From Selaginella tamariscina (Eukaryota; Streptophyta; Lycopodiopsida; Selaginellales; Selaginellaceae), in contig PUQB01000434.1 in the NCBI GenBank assembly GCA_003024785.1, positions 150,827-214,826 on the forward strand: DNA of 64,000 nucleotides, in the 5' to 3' direction. How positions within the stretch are numbered: position 1 is the first letter of the stretch; each line of letters starts with the position of its first letter. Shown in pieces: positions 40,640 through 52,105 of this stretch. A program made the translations under genes and the position numbers. The notes under the pieces were generated by a model, which was not told the DNA's origin, ran no database searches, and saw only the letters and a program-made list of their open reading frames with translations.

Positions 40640-41140
40640 CTGTTTAATTTAAATAAAGTTTATTTTTAGATATTCTTTCAGAAGCATCGAAATGCTCAAA
40701 ACACAGTTGAATGCTGTATTGTACTCGGAATACAACCTTGGAGGTGCGCGTGTGTATTGTGTTGAGCGTGCGTCCGTGCTTGTGCGTCTTATGCGATTGT
40801 GTTGTTAAGGCTCCTGTGTATACAATGTGTATAAAGATACATATAATTGCTTGTGTATACATAACATTGTTGCAGATATCCAACTATGCTCTTTGAAGCC
40901 ATTGAACATGAAGAAACACGCCAGCTTGTAACCATATGTGTGTGTGTGCGTGTGTTTCATACATTATGCCATGTACTTTATGTTTTACGTGTACAATAAT
41001 AGAATATTATTCTATACATATACAACACACGCGCACACACACAGTTCTGTTTAGACTAACATATATAACACACTCTAGGTACATATATATACACATATGA
41101 TCTTAATGTGCATGTATTCCGGTGTGTGTCTATATATCTA

Positions 41141-41171
<31 letters not shown>

Positions 41172-41395
41172 ATATATATAACTATAGCTGTAGTATGAAC
41201 ATCTTTTGTATGCAAGTATATTTTTGTGTGTATGTAGCTTTCTGTCATTATAACTAGTATACATTATATATGAATATATATACACGAGTTTAAATATATA
41301 AATGATTATGTAAATTAGAACATATATCCCTGTCTTTAAATATATATGTGTGTGTCCATATATACATGAGTATATATATATAAATTCTATGACCA
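40640..41395. other. Intergenic spacer
   Basis: TG- and TA-rich sequence after the 146-aa gene, including a (TCTA)n run at 41140-41170. No coding text or RNA gene seen. Confidence 0.5.
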
Positions 41396-41404
41396 CAACA
41401 AGAG

Positions 41405-41945
41405 CAAGCAGTACAAAGATACAGTGTATGAATATTAAACTTGTGGCAACTTGAAGAACTGAACAATGCATGCTTTTCTTATATATATTATTGTTTATTA
41501 AGTTTTATCACTGAATAATAAATATACTTCACTGTGCTTTTCCACAGAGGTTCTATTGAGGAGTTTGATATAATTAATTAATATAAGTTTCACTGTGCTT
41601 TTCCACAGAGGTTCTAAACTATATATCTATACAGTGAAACTTATATTAATTAATTATATTTAATAATAAATATTATTCAATATAACATATGTATTTTTGT
41701 CCCTGAACGAGTTGGATCTGTCTGTCAGTCCATGCACGTCAATACTGTCAGTGCGCACGTATTCGCTAAGTCAACTGAAGCTTTTGTATCAAGTTAACGA
41801 TCATGATCTACAGTGGTATGCAAATTGCAACCAGCGCTGGCTTATTCAAAGTGATCAAACTTAATAAACAATGCATTCATGCTTGTTCAATTCTTCAACT
41901 TGCCACAAGTTTAATATTCATACACTGTATCTTTGTACTGCTTGC
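41405..41945. repeat. Inverted repeat pair upstream of DMP gene
   Basis: The sequence at 41405-41475 (AGCAAGCAGTACAAAGATAC onward) returns inverted at 41868-41945, with only a few differences over about 70 bases. Between the arms, CACTGTGCTTTTCCACAGAG is present twice (about 41530 and 41592), and TATAAGTTTCACTGT at about 41582 pairs with ACAGTGAAACTTATA at about 41632. It could be a foldback or MITE-like element. Confidence 0.75.
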
Positions 41946-42109
41946 TGGTTAAATGTTTAAGTCGTATGAACCGTGAACCTAGATCAGAAGATTGCAGGTA
42001 CTAACTTCAACACTCTGCGTGCGTGCGTGTGATTCCATGTATTCCTTGCAGGCTAATCTTATATGAGAGCAAATCAAGCTTACGCAACATATACTGAAGC
42101 TATTTTATC

Positions 42110-42426
42110 ATGGATAACTCGGCAGCAAAACAGAACTTACTTCATGACGAGGAAGACGGCCACCGCGGTGAAGATATTGAGGAGTTTGATAGCTTAATCA
42201 CGAAAGCACTAACCGATACACTCCATGGATCGGCTAAACTGTCTAATATGCTGCCAACGGGGACTGTACTCTTCTTTCAATTGCTCGATCCAATCCTGTC
42301 CGGCGTGGGAAGTTGCTGGTTGAGCTTAGCCAATCTCATTATTTGCAGCTTAGTCTGTTTCTTACTCTCATTCACAGATAGCTTTCATGCGCCAAATGGT
42401 TTGTGCGTGTGTGTGTGTGTGTGTGT

Positions 42427-42479
<53 letters not shown>

Positions 42480-43108
42480 ATATGCTAGAATGCAATGTTT
42501 TCTTGTGGGCTTTCTTTAGATGATTGAGAAATGTTATATATCTAAAAGAAGTGAGTATATATCTAATTAACAACAATAGAACTTTCATTTAACCCTTGTA
42601 CATGCATAATTGCAGCCAAACACGTTTGGCCGCATATCGGAACGTTCGCGAGCGCGTTCGGAAATTGATATCAACTTTCGAACGCGTTCGTGAACGTTTA
42701 GATATGCAGCTGAACGCGTTTGGCTACAACTATGTGTATATGTATATATATAAAGATGTTTTCTTATTACTTAAGCTATCTAATTGTATTTTTACAGGCA
42801 AAGTTTACTACGGAGTAGCTACTTTCCAGGGACTATGGACTCCTCAGGTCAAGTGCAGTATGAATCTCTCCGACTATAAGCTCCATCTCAGGGATTTTAT
42901 ATATGCTTTCCTTATTATGTTCGCGTTCTTAACGACGACAACATCCTCCTCCTCCGATGTTATACAGTGTTTCGTCAAAGTACCTGATGGTCTTCTTAGG
43001 GCTGCACCACCCTTGTCAGGCTTCTTAATTAGCTTTCTCTTCTTAATTGTTCATACTAAAAGACATGGTGTTGGGTTCCCTCGTACACCAGCTGCTAGTG
43101 AGAAGTAA
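42110..43108 (+). CDS. DUF679 membrane protein (DMP family), intact
   Basis: Two exons, 42110-42398 and 42798-43108, joined at AATG/GT...AG/GCAAAG, giving 199 residues with no frame problem. DUF679 proteins are small four-helix proteins of plant endomembranes; in flowering plants some members act in sperm-egg fusion, senescence or ER and tonoplast remodelling. Family landmarks are all present: LSNMLPTGTVLFFQLLDPIL (helix 1), LVCFLLSFTDSFHAPNG (helix 2 and conserved SFTDSF), KVYYGVATFQGLW, LRDFIYAFLIMFAF (helix 3) and FLIVHTKRHGVGFPRTP (helix 4 end, conserved KRHGxGxP). The cytosolic N-terminus is acidic. The intron holds a CG-rich palindrome (42610-42729). A second DMP gene lies tail to tail, 450 bp downstream. 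Confidence 0.92.
42610..42729. repeat. 120-bp near-perfect palindrome, CG-rich, in DMP intron
   Basis: Two 60-base arms meet exactly at GATATC (42667-42672). The arms contain CGTTCGCGAGCGCGTTCG and CGAACGCGTTCGTGAACG. About 12 positions differ between the arms and all but one are C/T or G/A changes. It is much richer in CpG than its surroundings. No coding sense; likely a MITE-like or foldback insertion. Confidence 0.85.
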
Positions 43109-43109
43109 C

Positions 43110-43558
43110 AATTTCTAATATGCACATTGCAACTCAAATAGACATGATATGTGAAAATGGGAATATAAAATAAATAATTAATGATTAAGTTTTAAATTTT
43201 TAATTAATTATTTAATAAATATATAATTAAATTTTTCTTTAAACATATATTATTCTAAAGAATATTTCTTTAATATTAAAAAATACTAATTAAAATTTCA
43301 AAATTACTAATATTATTAAAAATTGAAACTATATATATGCCCAGTTTAATTACAACGTATATTAAAGTATTTATAAAGTTTAATTATCATGTTTAACAAT
43401 AAATCTTCTATTTCTTATTATCATTATTATATTCTAATATTTTGTTTACTAAATTGTGCCTATTAGGTTATTATTTAATTAACAAGCATGTTCCACATGA
43501 CTGTTTAAAATATAATGATTCATACTTTTATTCTTTAAAATATTAAATTTTGCATATT
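43110..43558. other. Spacer between convergent DMP genes
   Basis: 450 bp of AT-rich DNA between two stop codons on opposite strands; presumably both 3' ends. No other feature seen. Confidence 0.5.
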
Positions 43559-44140
43559 TCAACCACTAGAAGATGGTGTAAGAGGGAATCCCACACCGTG
43601 TCTAGTAGTTGGAAAAAATATAAAAACTACGCTAACTAAAAACCCGGACAAAGATGGCGCCGACCGTCCGGAACATGAAAGAAGCAACTTATAACATCCG
43701 AGGAGAATGTAGTTCATGAACGTGAACACTGCAAGGAGTGCGAGTACAAAATCTCAAATGTAATCTTGTATTTCGAGAGATTCACACTTCACTTTCACCT
43801 CAGGAGTCCACAGCCTCCAAACGTAGCAAGTCCATAGTACACACGAGCGCGCACGCACGCACACACCATTTGGTGCGTGAAAACTGTCAGTGAACGAGAG
43901 TATGAAGCACACTAAGCTGCAGACAATGAGGAAAGCCGCAGTCAAGTTCTTATCCTTGCAGCTTCCAGGATCGATCATTTGGAAGACGAGTACTGTCCCA
44001 GTGGGGAGCATGTTAGAGAGATTTGCCGAGCCATGGAGTGCATTGGTTAGAGCTTTCATAATTACGCTCTGGAACTCCTGAATGTCGTCCGCAAGATTGT
44101 GGTCCTGCTGGTTGTTTTCCTCGTCATTAAGCAATCTCTG
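43559..44140 (-). pseudogene. Second DUF679 (DMP) gene, probably decayed
   Basis: Minus-strand paralog of the 42110 gene. Exon 1 (about 43867-44140) keeps DDIQEFQSVIMKALTNALHG, LSNMLPTGTVLVFQMIDPGS and CSLVCFILSFTDSFHAPNG. Exon 2 (about 43559-43840) keeps YYGLATFGG, LWTPEV, an FVLALLAVFTFMNYI helix and TTRHGVGFPLTPSS. About two to three one-base shifts separate these pieces, no in-frame ATG precedes exon 1, and the stretch that would be the intron is only about 30 bases of TGCG repeats without a clear AG. These signs together point to a pseudogene more than to sequencing error alone, though error cannot be excluded. Confidence 0.7.
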
Positions 44141-44149
44141 TGTTGCTAT

Positions 44150-45065
44150 AGTAAAACAATTTCACTGCAGTTATTTGGATTTCAAAAGGGAAAAATCAAC
44201 CGTCTCTTTCTCACACACACGCGCACACGCGCACACACACACGTACTGTACCTGGAGAACAATTCACAGAGCTCTTGTACGACTTTAATGTGTAACTTTG
44301 AAAGATTCAATACTGTAATGTTTTAAGGCATATTATATATAAAAACTAAAGGCTGATTAACATTTAAACACTGTTAATTAGGTATATTATACACTATCAA
44401 GTAAGTTAAATCATGCTGTTGGCTTAGAAGGCAAAATATTTTAACATAATCAATATCAAAACTTATTTTAATTAGAATTTGTCAACTTTTGGACTTTGAT
44501 TAAGCAACGCGTTCTTATATCATTGCCTCGTCATGTTTTAACTATTACAACTAAAGTAATAAAACTATATTATATATATACATTATAATATACTTTTATG
44601 TATTAGAATTTGAAGTACTCAGCCATGTAATTTAATTATAATATAAACACAGTTCGATTGTATTCTAGAATTGTTTATATATTTTATTGAATATACAATT
44701 CCTCACATTTTAGAGAACAAAAATGAAGTTTAATTATGTGGACATAAAACATATGTCTATTTAATGTCTCACACCAATATTTAATTATTAATAATCTATA
44801 TTTAACACACACACACATAAGTATGACATACAATTATGCATAGATTGACACTTGGCTTTCCCTGTTTCTGTTGAATACAACTGTAGATTTGTTGGGCACC
44901 TTAAGTCATGCAGTTATACGTTTACTTAAACATAGTTATTGGATTTGGTAAACATGTCTTTTTCTTAGCAAAACGCTCCTGTTCACGCATTCATTCATAT
45001 AATATATATGATAAAAAAAATTATGCTCATGTCATAATGTGCTTATAAAGGGAAAAAACAAATAA
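44150..45065. other. Intergenic spacer, AT-rich
   Basis: About 900 bp between the DMP pseudogene and the GDSL promoter, with ACGCGCACACGC at 44216-44240. No gene seen. Confidence 0.5.
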
Positions 45066-45068
45066 TGA

Positions 45069-45091
45069 TGACGTCATACCCTTATATAAAA
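45069..45091 (+). promoter_or_regulatory. Core promoter of GDSL gene: TGACGTCA plus TATA box
   Basis: A perfect TGACGTCA palindrome (bZIP C-box/TGA-factor site) lies at 45069-45076, followed by TATATAAAA at 45083-45091. This is 36 bases ahead of the ATG at 45127. The spacing makes a very short 5' leader likely. Confidence 0.55.
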
Positions 45092-45126
45092 CAACTGAAC
45101 TTGGTACACATTCTTAAACACACGCA

Positions 45127-45741
45127 TGGAGGCATACAAGGCGTTTGTGTTGTGTATGTCTAGTGCTGCACACTGTTGCTCCTTGTGTTGTGGCACAGAT
45201 TCAGCTGGTACCCGCGCTGTACGTGTTCGGAGATTCCACGGTAGATGCGGGGAATAATAACTATCTTAAGACGATCATCAAGGCGAATTTCCCGCCTTAT
45301 GGGAGGGATTTCGATACCCATGTTGCGACTGGCAGGTTTTGCAATGGAAGAACTCCGGCTGACTGGCTGTGTATGTACCGCGCGTGTGTTATGTGTGTGT
45401 AATATACAATATATAAATAAAATTATTTGTTTTTTCCAGCGGCTCAATTGGGATTGCCTCTTGTTCCGGCTTACTTAGACCCAGCAGCACAAGGGAGTGC
45501 CATTGTTAAGGGGGTTAACTTTGCTACCTCTGCATCTGGTTTATATTGGAAAACCGCTGCCACCTTTGTAAGTAACAACGTATGCGTGCGCATGTGTGTA
45601 TAAATGGTACACACAAACACGTGTGTGTGTGTGTTCAATCCCCCCCCCCCCTCTTCGTATATGAGTTAGTATGTCACCTTTGTAAGTAACAACGTATGTG
45701 TGTATAAATGGTACACACAAACACGTGTGTGTGTTCAATCC

Positions 45742-45772
<31 letters not shown>

Positions 45773-46865
45773 TACGAGTCAGTATGTTTGTGAACAGAAC
45801 GTACCTCCACTGGAAACACAAGTCGAGTGGTTTAAAGAATACAAGGAGAGGCTCGAGGGTACAGTGGGGGAGCAAAATGCAAGTAGCGTCATTTCTCAGG
45901 TATATTCTTCAGCATATATACACACATACACACAAACACGTATGTATGTGTGTGTAATGTGTGTATTCTTTTTTCAGGCGCTCTTTGCACTCAGTACAGG
46001 AAGCAATGATTATGTTAACAATTACTACATAAACCCTATCACCCAGAAGGAGTTTGACAAGGATACATATGGGTGGATTCTTTCTCAGAGTTTGTCCAGG
46101 TAGATATTAATTATTATTAACGACAAATTCATTTAATATAACAATAATAATATTTCAGAAGCTGTACGGACTGGGTTAGGATAGCGTGGGCCTTACGCCG
46201 CGTACCGTCACAAGTGACGCTGTACGGACAGGGTGTTTTGAAGTGTATAGAGTTTGAGAACGAGGATGCTTTGTTGTTTAACCGGGCTCTGAATTCCACG
46301 GTTCGATCCCTGCGAGGAACCTTGTCCGATCTCAAGCTTGCCTACCTTGACGTGTATCCCCTCTTCAGTGACGTCTTCAGCCAGCCTTCAAAATATGGTA
46401 TGAAATTGACCCTTTAATTTATATAATTTAAAAACTTGAGTCAAATACAATTAAAGTAGAGAGTTAGAGAGTCAATTTGATAATTAAAAGGTTAGTTTGA
46501 TAATTATATAAAATCAAAGGGTCAATTTGATAATTATATAAGATTAAATGGTTAGTCTGATAATTATATAAAACTAGATTTGATAATTATATAAAATTAG
46601 AGGGTCAGTTTGATAATTTTTCCTATATATTTATAAATCTTAATAATTTAAACGAATTAATTAATAGGATTTGAGAAGACATTAACGGGGTGCTGTGGGA
46701 CGGGGAGGCTTGAAGTGGCTATATTATGTAATCCGAAGATAGGGGCTTGTTCCAGATGCAACAAAGTATGTGTTTTGGGACAGCTTCCATCCGACGGACA
46801 CGATGAACAAGCTTATTGCTCGAGCTGCACTTACGCAAGGTGTTCCGCAGTTTTTAAGTACTTAG
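45127..46865 (+). CDS. GDSL-type esterase/lipase
   Basis: Secreted SGNH hydrolase that cleaves acyl esters at the cell surface or wall. Exons: 45127-45370, 45440-45567, 45798-45899, 45978-46099, 46159-46397, 46668-46865. It has a hydrophobic signal peptide, then block [17 protein letters not shown] (catalytic Ser), FPPYGRDF and [13 protein letters not shown], block [16 protein letters not shown] (Gly and Asn of the oxyanion hole) and block V FWDSFHPT (catalytic Asp and His). This matches plant GDSL genes of about 350 residues. One-base shifts are required within the signal peptide, twice near 46170-46200 (RIA...VPSQVTLYG) and near 46755 (before TKYVFWDS). Conserved text resumes each time, so consensus error is likelier than decay. 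Intron 2 has a duplicated donor, intron 5 a minisatellite. Confidence 0.85.
45561..45788 (+). repeat. 114-bp tandem duplication containing a 5' splice site
   Basis: The segment beginning CACCTTTGTAAGTAACAACG at 45561 recurs at 45675. The copy covers the exon 2 end, its GTAAGT donor, TATAAATGGTACACACAAAC and TTCAATCC, and ends at AGTATGT. The two copies differ in their C and CT runs. Confidence 0.9.
46470..46622 (+). repeat. Intron minisatellite (TTTGATAATTATATAA)
   Basis: Six copies of TTTGATAATTA, most extended to TTTGATAATTATATAAAA with GGTCA or GGTTAG between them, at irregular 21-31 base spacing in GDSL intron 5. Confidence 0.8.
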
Positions 46866-47000
46866 TTTAATTTTATTAATTACTTTTGTTTTCATTAATT
46901 AGTCTAATAAAATAGTTAATTAACTAAAAACGGTGTTTACAATATTTATTAGTTTAGAATATTCGGCCGCATATTCCCTTAGGGTTCTGAAGCTCAGGCT

Positions 47001-50000
47001 ATGGCGTTTCTCGCACAAAGGAGACTGTTGTCAAAGCTCGGGCGCTCATGGATCGGACAGGTATCTCTCCATCTCTCTCTACAATCGCTGCATTTTTAAT
47101 CATTTTCACAGAGTAATCATGATTTTGTCGGTATGAATCAAAATATAGAGATTTTCTCATGTTATATATATATGTGAACATAATACACACATTGGTACAC
47201 ACACACACACACAGCATAATATAGTTTTACATATTAAACTTCCAGATTGCTATACAAAGGTGTACAGACACATAAAATTGGTTAGTTTTCTTTATATGTA
47301 TATATAAGTTATAATGTCCTTTGTCTACGGTCTTGGATACACATACACACGTACATAAAGTTAAGCCATATGAAGACCAGGTTGTATTTTCTGATATAAT
47401 ATGTACAGGGTTTATACACACATATGTATACAGAAACTGGAAAGTTTTATATATATCAACTGAGAGTTTATTTTTAAGTTTTTAATGGAGAGACCAAGTG
47501 TTTAATATTTAACATGGATATTAACCTGTGCTTGTTTCTTAAGGAGTCGACTGCAATCAGAGATTACCACAGTGCTCCCAACTTATACGAACCAGACAGA
47601 CGGTCTCAACCAAGCTGCTGGTACGCGCCCGCACACACAGACTCAAGAAAAAAACAAACTGTATCTATATATACATGTGTATATGTATATGTAGATATTA
47701 TGTTCTTTCAGGGGGCGAGCGAAGCGAGCATTATATTCCACCAAAGAAGTTTGGACCACAACGACCAATTCTTACGACTGTTTTCACGAGGTAATTATTC
47801 AATACCCCTTACACGTACACACAAACACACATTTATAAGTATGTTTATTATATACTTGTTTATTTACAGGTGGAAGTTTAAGATGGCGGCAGAGAAGCTG
47901 TTTAGGGATGCAGCTGCTAAGAATGCACCTCCTGGTGAAGAGCCACCTGCAGCTGATGTTACGACAATCTCTATAACTCCACCTTATGTTAAAACTAAAA
48001 AGCTTGGGAAAACTGCTGCTTTTATCATGGAGGTTCGTATACAATTAATATATCATATATTTCAAATACTATATTTATATACAAGGTATGCATATTATCG
48101 CTATTCTTTCAATGGTAATTTACTCTTCGTATATAGTTACACGCATACATACACCTAACGTGCCATTCTTTTCGTATCTAATACCATTCACTCATTTGAT
48201 ACGGTGGTTCTAATTAGTTACTAAAGAAGACTTAAAGATTACAACAACATAAAAATTTTAAAAACTATGTGTGTATACCATATATACTTTGTGTTTTGCT
48301 TATATTGTATTGGAATATTATATCTATAAGGTCCCATTATATGGCAGATATTGAATAAAGAGGCTGTTGCTGAAGTTCGGAAGGAACGTGAGATTCCCGA
48401 GCTAAAGCCAGGTTATATAGTGCGGCTTAAAGTGGTATGCTGTCTTTACACACGCTCATATTCGTATATACATATATACATACATATACGTGTCACATAT
48501 TATCTTCTCACGGGATAAGAAGAAGATAACCATCATTTAGATTCCTTAATGCTTTTAGAATTCCAATGTCTAGTATATATTATTTGGCCTTTCTTGGGAC
48601 ACACACACTCTCTCTCTTTGCGTGGGTTTGGTTAATGTATGCTAGTGTTTATCTTTGCCATACATATACACGTGTAGTATACGGGCTTACATATACATAT
48701 ACATATGTATTATCTATAACACAATATCTTGAAATAAAAAGAAGACAACATCATTCTTCCCCGCCGCCCGTCTCACTTTATACATATGTACATGCATACA
48801 TCTTTATATATATGTACATGCATATACTGCTGGTGTGTTGTGCATGTGTGTGTGGAGAAATATAATATAGTATCTCCTTAGAAGATGAGAAGAAGACAAC
48901 CATCATTCTAGATTCTAAAAGCTTTTAGAATCCAATAACATATATCTCTCTATACATATAATTTAATAAATATATATATGTGTATAATTAACACAAGAAG
49001 ACAACCGCCATTTTAGATTCCAAAACCTTTTGAAATTTAATACATAACATATACTTCTTGTCCTCTCCCTCTTCTCTCCCTCTCCCCTCCCCTCTCCCCT
49101 CCCCCTCTCCCCTCCCCCTCTCCTCTCTCTCCTCCCTCTCCTCTCCCTCTCCCTCTCTCCTCCCTCCCTCTCTCTTCTCTCTCGTACGTTTGTGAGTGTA
49201 TCGCTATGGTGTGCTAGTATATTACATGGTTTCTTCTTATCTTCTTACATGATATATGGATTTATATAGGAAATCCCGGAAAATAAGAGAAGGATCCAAG
49301 AGTACAAGGGAATAATAATAGCCATGCGAAACAATGGTATTCACACGACATTCAGAATCAGACGACAAATTGGTGGAGCCTACGTTGAGAATGTTTACCT
49401 TGTAAGCCTTTATATATATATTCACAGGGTCACACACACACACACATACTACACTGTCACGTATGTCTATGTGTAGTGACGTCATATGCATATCTTTACA
49501 TGAGTGGATTTGTGCCTTCCACTAAACTAGATAAGCTTCACAGTCAAACATGCATTCTTATGTATTTAGATACATACTTTCGTACGTACACACCTATATG
49601 TATATAAAACATGTATAGATAGATAGGCAGACTCTCGCTCTCTCTCTCTACGCAAGCATACACGTCTGCATGTAGCAATAATATATGTATTCGATATTGT
49701 GGGGACAACACTACGCTTTTATTATGTGAAAATAGCATGTTTTTTGCTTGAAACACGTGAAATCTCTCTCTTCGATATTGATACTACATAACATTGATAT
49801 ATGTATATACACATTGGGTGTGGTTACAGATATTCACCACTTATAAAGGAGTTCGAAATACTGGACAGGAAAAAAGTACGAAGAGCCAAACTATATTACT
49901 TAAGAGACGGAGACCATAAGCTTAAGTCGATTAAGGTTAAGAAGAAGGCTAAACAGCCTCAAGGGTTTAACTTACCTCCTGCTTCAGATTCAAAGAGGTC

Positions 50001-50004
50001 ATAA
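47001..50004 (+). CDS. Mitochondrial-type ribosomal protein bL19
   Basis: Large-subunit ribosomal protein, next to the subunit interface. Exons: 47001-47060, 47544-47620, 47712-47790, 47870-48032, 48348-48434, 49270-49401, 49830-50004. Exon 1 ([20 protein letters not shown]) is an amphipathic Arg-rich presequence typical of mitochondrial import. The bL19 core is clear: [67 protein letters not shown] and the signature [12 protein letters not shown]. Plant mitochondrial bL19 shares the NNGIHTT-type loop. Exon 3 needs one G fewer at the GGGGG at its start, and exon 7 enters one or two bases out of frame. The 835-bp intron 5 holds dispersed repeats and a pyrimidine tract. Confidence 0.9.
48516..49050 (+). 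repeat. Four dispersed copies of a 50-60 bp intron repeat
   Basis: Copies at about 48516-48566, 48736-48762 (partial), 48888-48946 and 48991-49050 share AGAAGACAACCATCATT followed by TAGATTC and, in three of them, a palindrome-like TTCTAAAAGCTTTTAGAA core. All lie in one bL19 intron in the same orientation. Confidence 0.7.
49061..49183 (+). repeat. 123-base uninterrupted pyrimidine tract
   Basis: Only C and T from 49061 to 49183, built of CCCTCTCC-type units, about 90 bases before the 3' splice site of bL19 intron 5. Mirror-like polypyrimidine tracts can form triplex DNA, and in RNA they can bind PTB-type splicing factors. Confidence 0.85.
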
Positions 50005-50009
50005 TTCCA

Positions 50010-52105
50010 AGGTATTTTTACGTATTTATGTATGTATGGGCATGCAGTATGTTTGTATGATGTATGACATGTATGTATGTGTATGTGTATATGACATGAT
50101 ATATTTGTATGTATCCACACACATCTATGTGTGGGGGTGTATGTAATGTGTATATACTTCCTTTTTGCAGTTCCTTTCAAATTATTATGGATTGAATTTA
50201 CCACATTGAGGTAGTCCTTCTCATAATAGTTATAGTTGAAAGTTCCTAATTTATGAATTTCTACATTTATTATGTTGATGTTAGTATATTTACGCGTCAG
50301 CAATGACGTGGAGATTTGCCTGCCTGGCAACCATTTAATAGCTATGTAGGTATTTGACCGCCTGCCCTATAAGACTTTATATTATATATGCACCTATTAT
50401 GTACATAGGTGAGATGTATTATATTAAGTATACTATTATGTATTATATTAACTTGATTATTTAATAACTAGTTGTAATGAATAGTATCATAAAACTATAT
50501 ATATATATACATATACATTGGAAAGCAAACCAAGCGTGCTAACACATTGGGTGTGCAGCAAATTTAATATTCTCCTTGGCATTTGCAAATTTAATTTACT
50601 TTGACTAAACCTGATTATATTAGAATATACTCATTCTCTAAGGAATATACTCTTTTAAATTTATTATACTTAAATAAATATATGTGCTATTGAATGCACA
50701 AGCCATGAGAGAGGTTGAGCAAGCAACACATCTCACTTACCCTCATATATATAGTTAAATATTATTATATATAATTATATCATTTATATAGTTTAAATGA
50801 GAATATACTACAAAGCATGGTAGGATATTCCCTTTTAATTTTGGTTATTTTTATTTTTTCAAAAATTTTTAATTAATTTTATTCCTGAAAGTCTCCATCT
50901 TGTTCCGTTGCATGTTGATATTTCTCACTCACTTTATACTTCACAGACAGTGATTGCAAGTAACTAAAATATTTAATCAGTAATAGTTAGCTATATAATA
51001 ATGTGGCTAATTAGTTAACTAATCTATTATTAATAATTAGTAAAGTAATATATAACAATGTGTATGTGTGTTTAGCTTAATCACTACACACAAGTCATAT
51101 TCAAACTTAGCTTAAATCTTAGTTAATCTGGTTTAACTTAAACATCAATTAACTGTATTTTAAATATTAAAAAATTAAATTTTTATTTATTTAATAATAA
51201 AAAACTCTTTAAAAGTAAGGGTCACATTTTCCACCCATGGTAGGAAAACAGAAAAGCAGACAGCAGCCAGACAGACAGTCAATTGTTTCAGATATATAAA
51301 CTTAATAAAAATGTAAAAAGCTTTATAAATATAACTTTACATAGTTTGAATTACAATTTATTTAATCATTTTGAGGTTGAAATTGCACTAATTTATGTTT
51401 TTATTTTTATGATTAATTTTAATAAAAAATAAAAATGGAAATATTCACACATGTACAATTAAAATCTACACAGTGCTAGAAAACCAGAATGCAGGTGACT
51501 GCAGAAGTGTGTGCATAATAGTTTAAAGTACTCTCCTGTTTTCTACCACTTTAATATAATTAATACTAATTATTAACAATATCTAATTACATACATCTGC
51601 TTCCACTATTGATTAAAATATATATACACCTAATTAATTGTTAATTAAATGGGATTAAGAGGGTCAAATGAAGCAAGGCTGGCAGATTGGCATCTTCTTG
51701 TTGAAACAGAGAAAGGCAATGTTTTAATAAATAAAAAATATATATTTAACAAATATAATATTTGCTACACACAGATGCCCACAAATGGGAAATGCTAAAA
51801 AAACAACACCCAAGACAAAAAATCAATGAAATTATATCTATCTCAAATAAACTAATGTAGATAGTTTAATCTTGTAACTCTGAATGCATAGCCAATGATA
51901 CAAGTAAAACCCAAACATGATAGATTCTTTCTTTAATCAATCATTTGTTTTAACTAATTGAAAACATTAACTCTTCATTAATTTGTAATTAGTAAAGTGT
52001 GTTTTACATTTATTAACAAATATATATATATATATATTCCTCTGTATAGTACTAGCAAAGTGTGACAGATATCAGAGAGGTGTGGTTTTCTGGTCGGGTT
52101 TGTAT
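50010..52105. other. AT-rich spacer between bL19 and ARF-like gene
   Basis: About 2 kb, AT-rich. A cluster of CAGACA/GACAG motifs lies at about 51255-51285. I looked here for the B3 DNA-binding exons expected upstream of an ARF gene and saw none. No other gene is visible. Confidence 0.5.

Noticed and set aside
43559-43612. Hairpin-like CCACTAGA...TCTAGTAGTTGG that looked like a terminator or MITE end
   Set aside because: It lies inside conserved DMP coding text (RHGVGFPLTP) of the minus-strand copy, so the pairing is probably incidental.
51255-51290. CAGACAGACAG cluster considered as auxin-response elements of the ARF-like gene
   Set aside because: Short repeat of a four-base unit about 850 bases upstream of the first possible exon; it could arise by slippage and does not form spaced inverted TGTCNN pairs.
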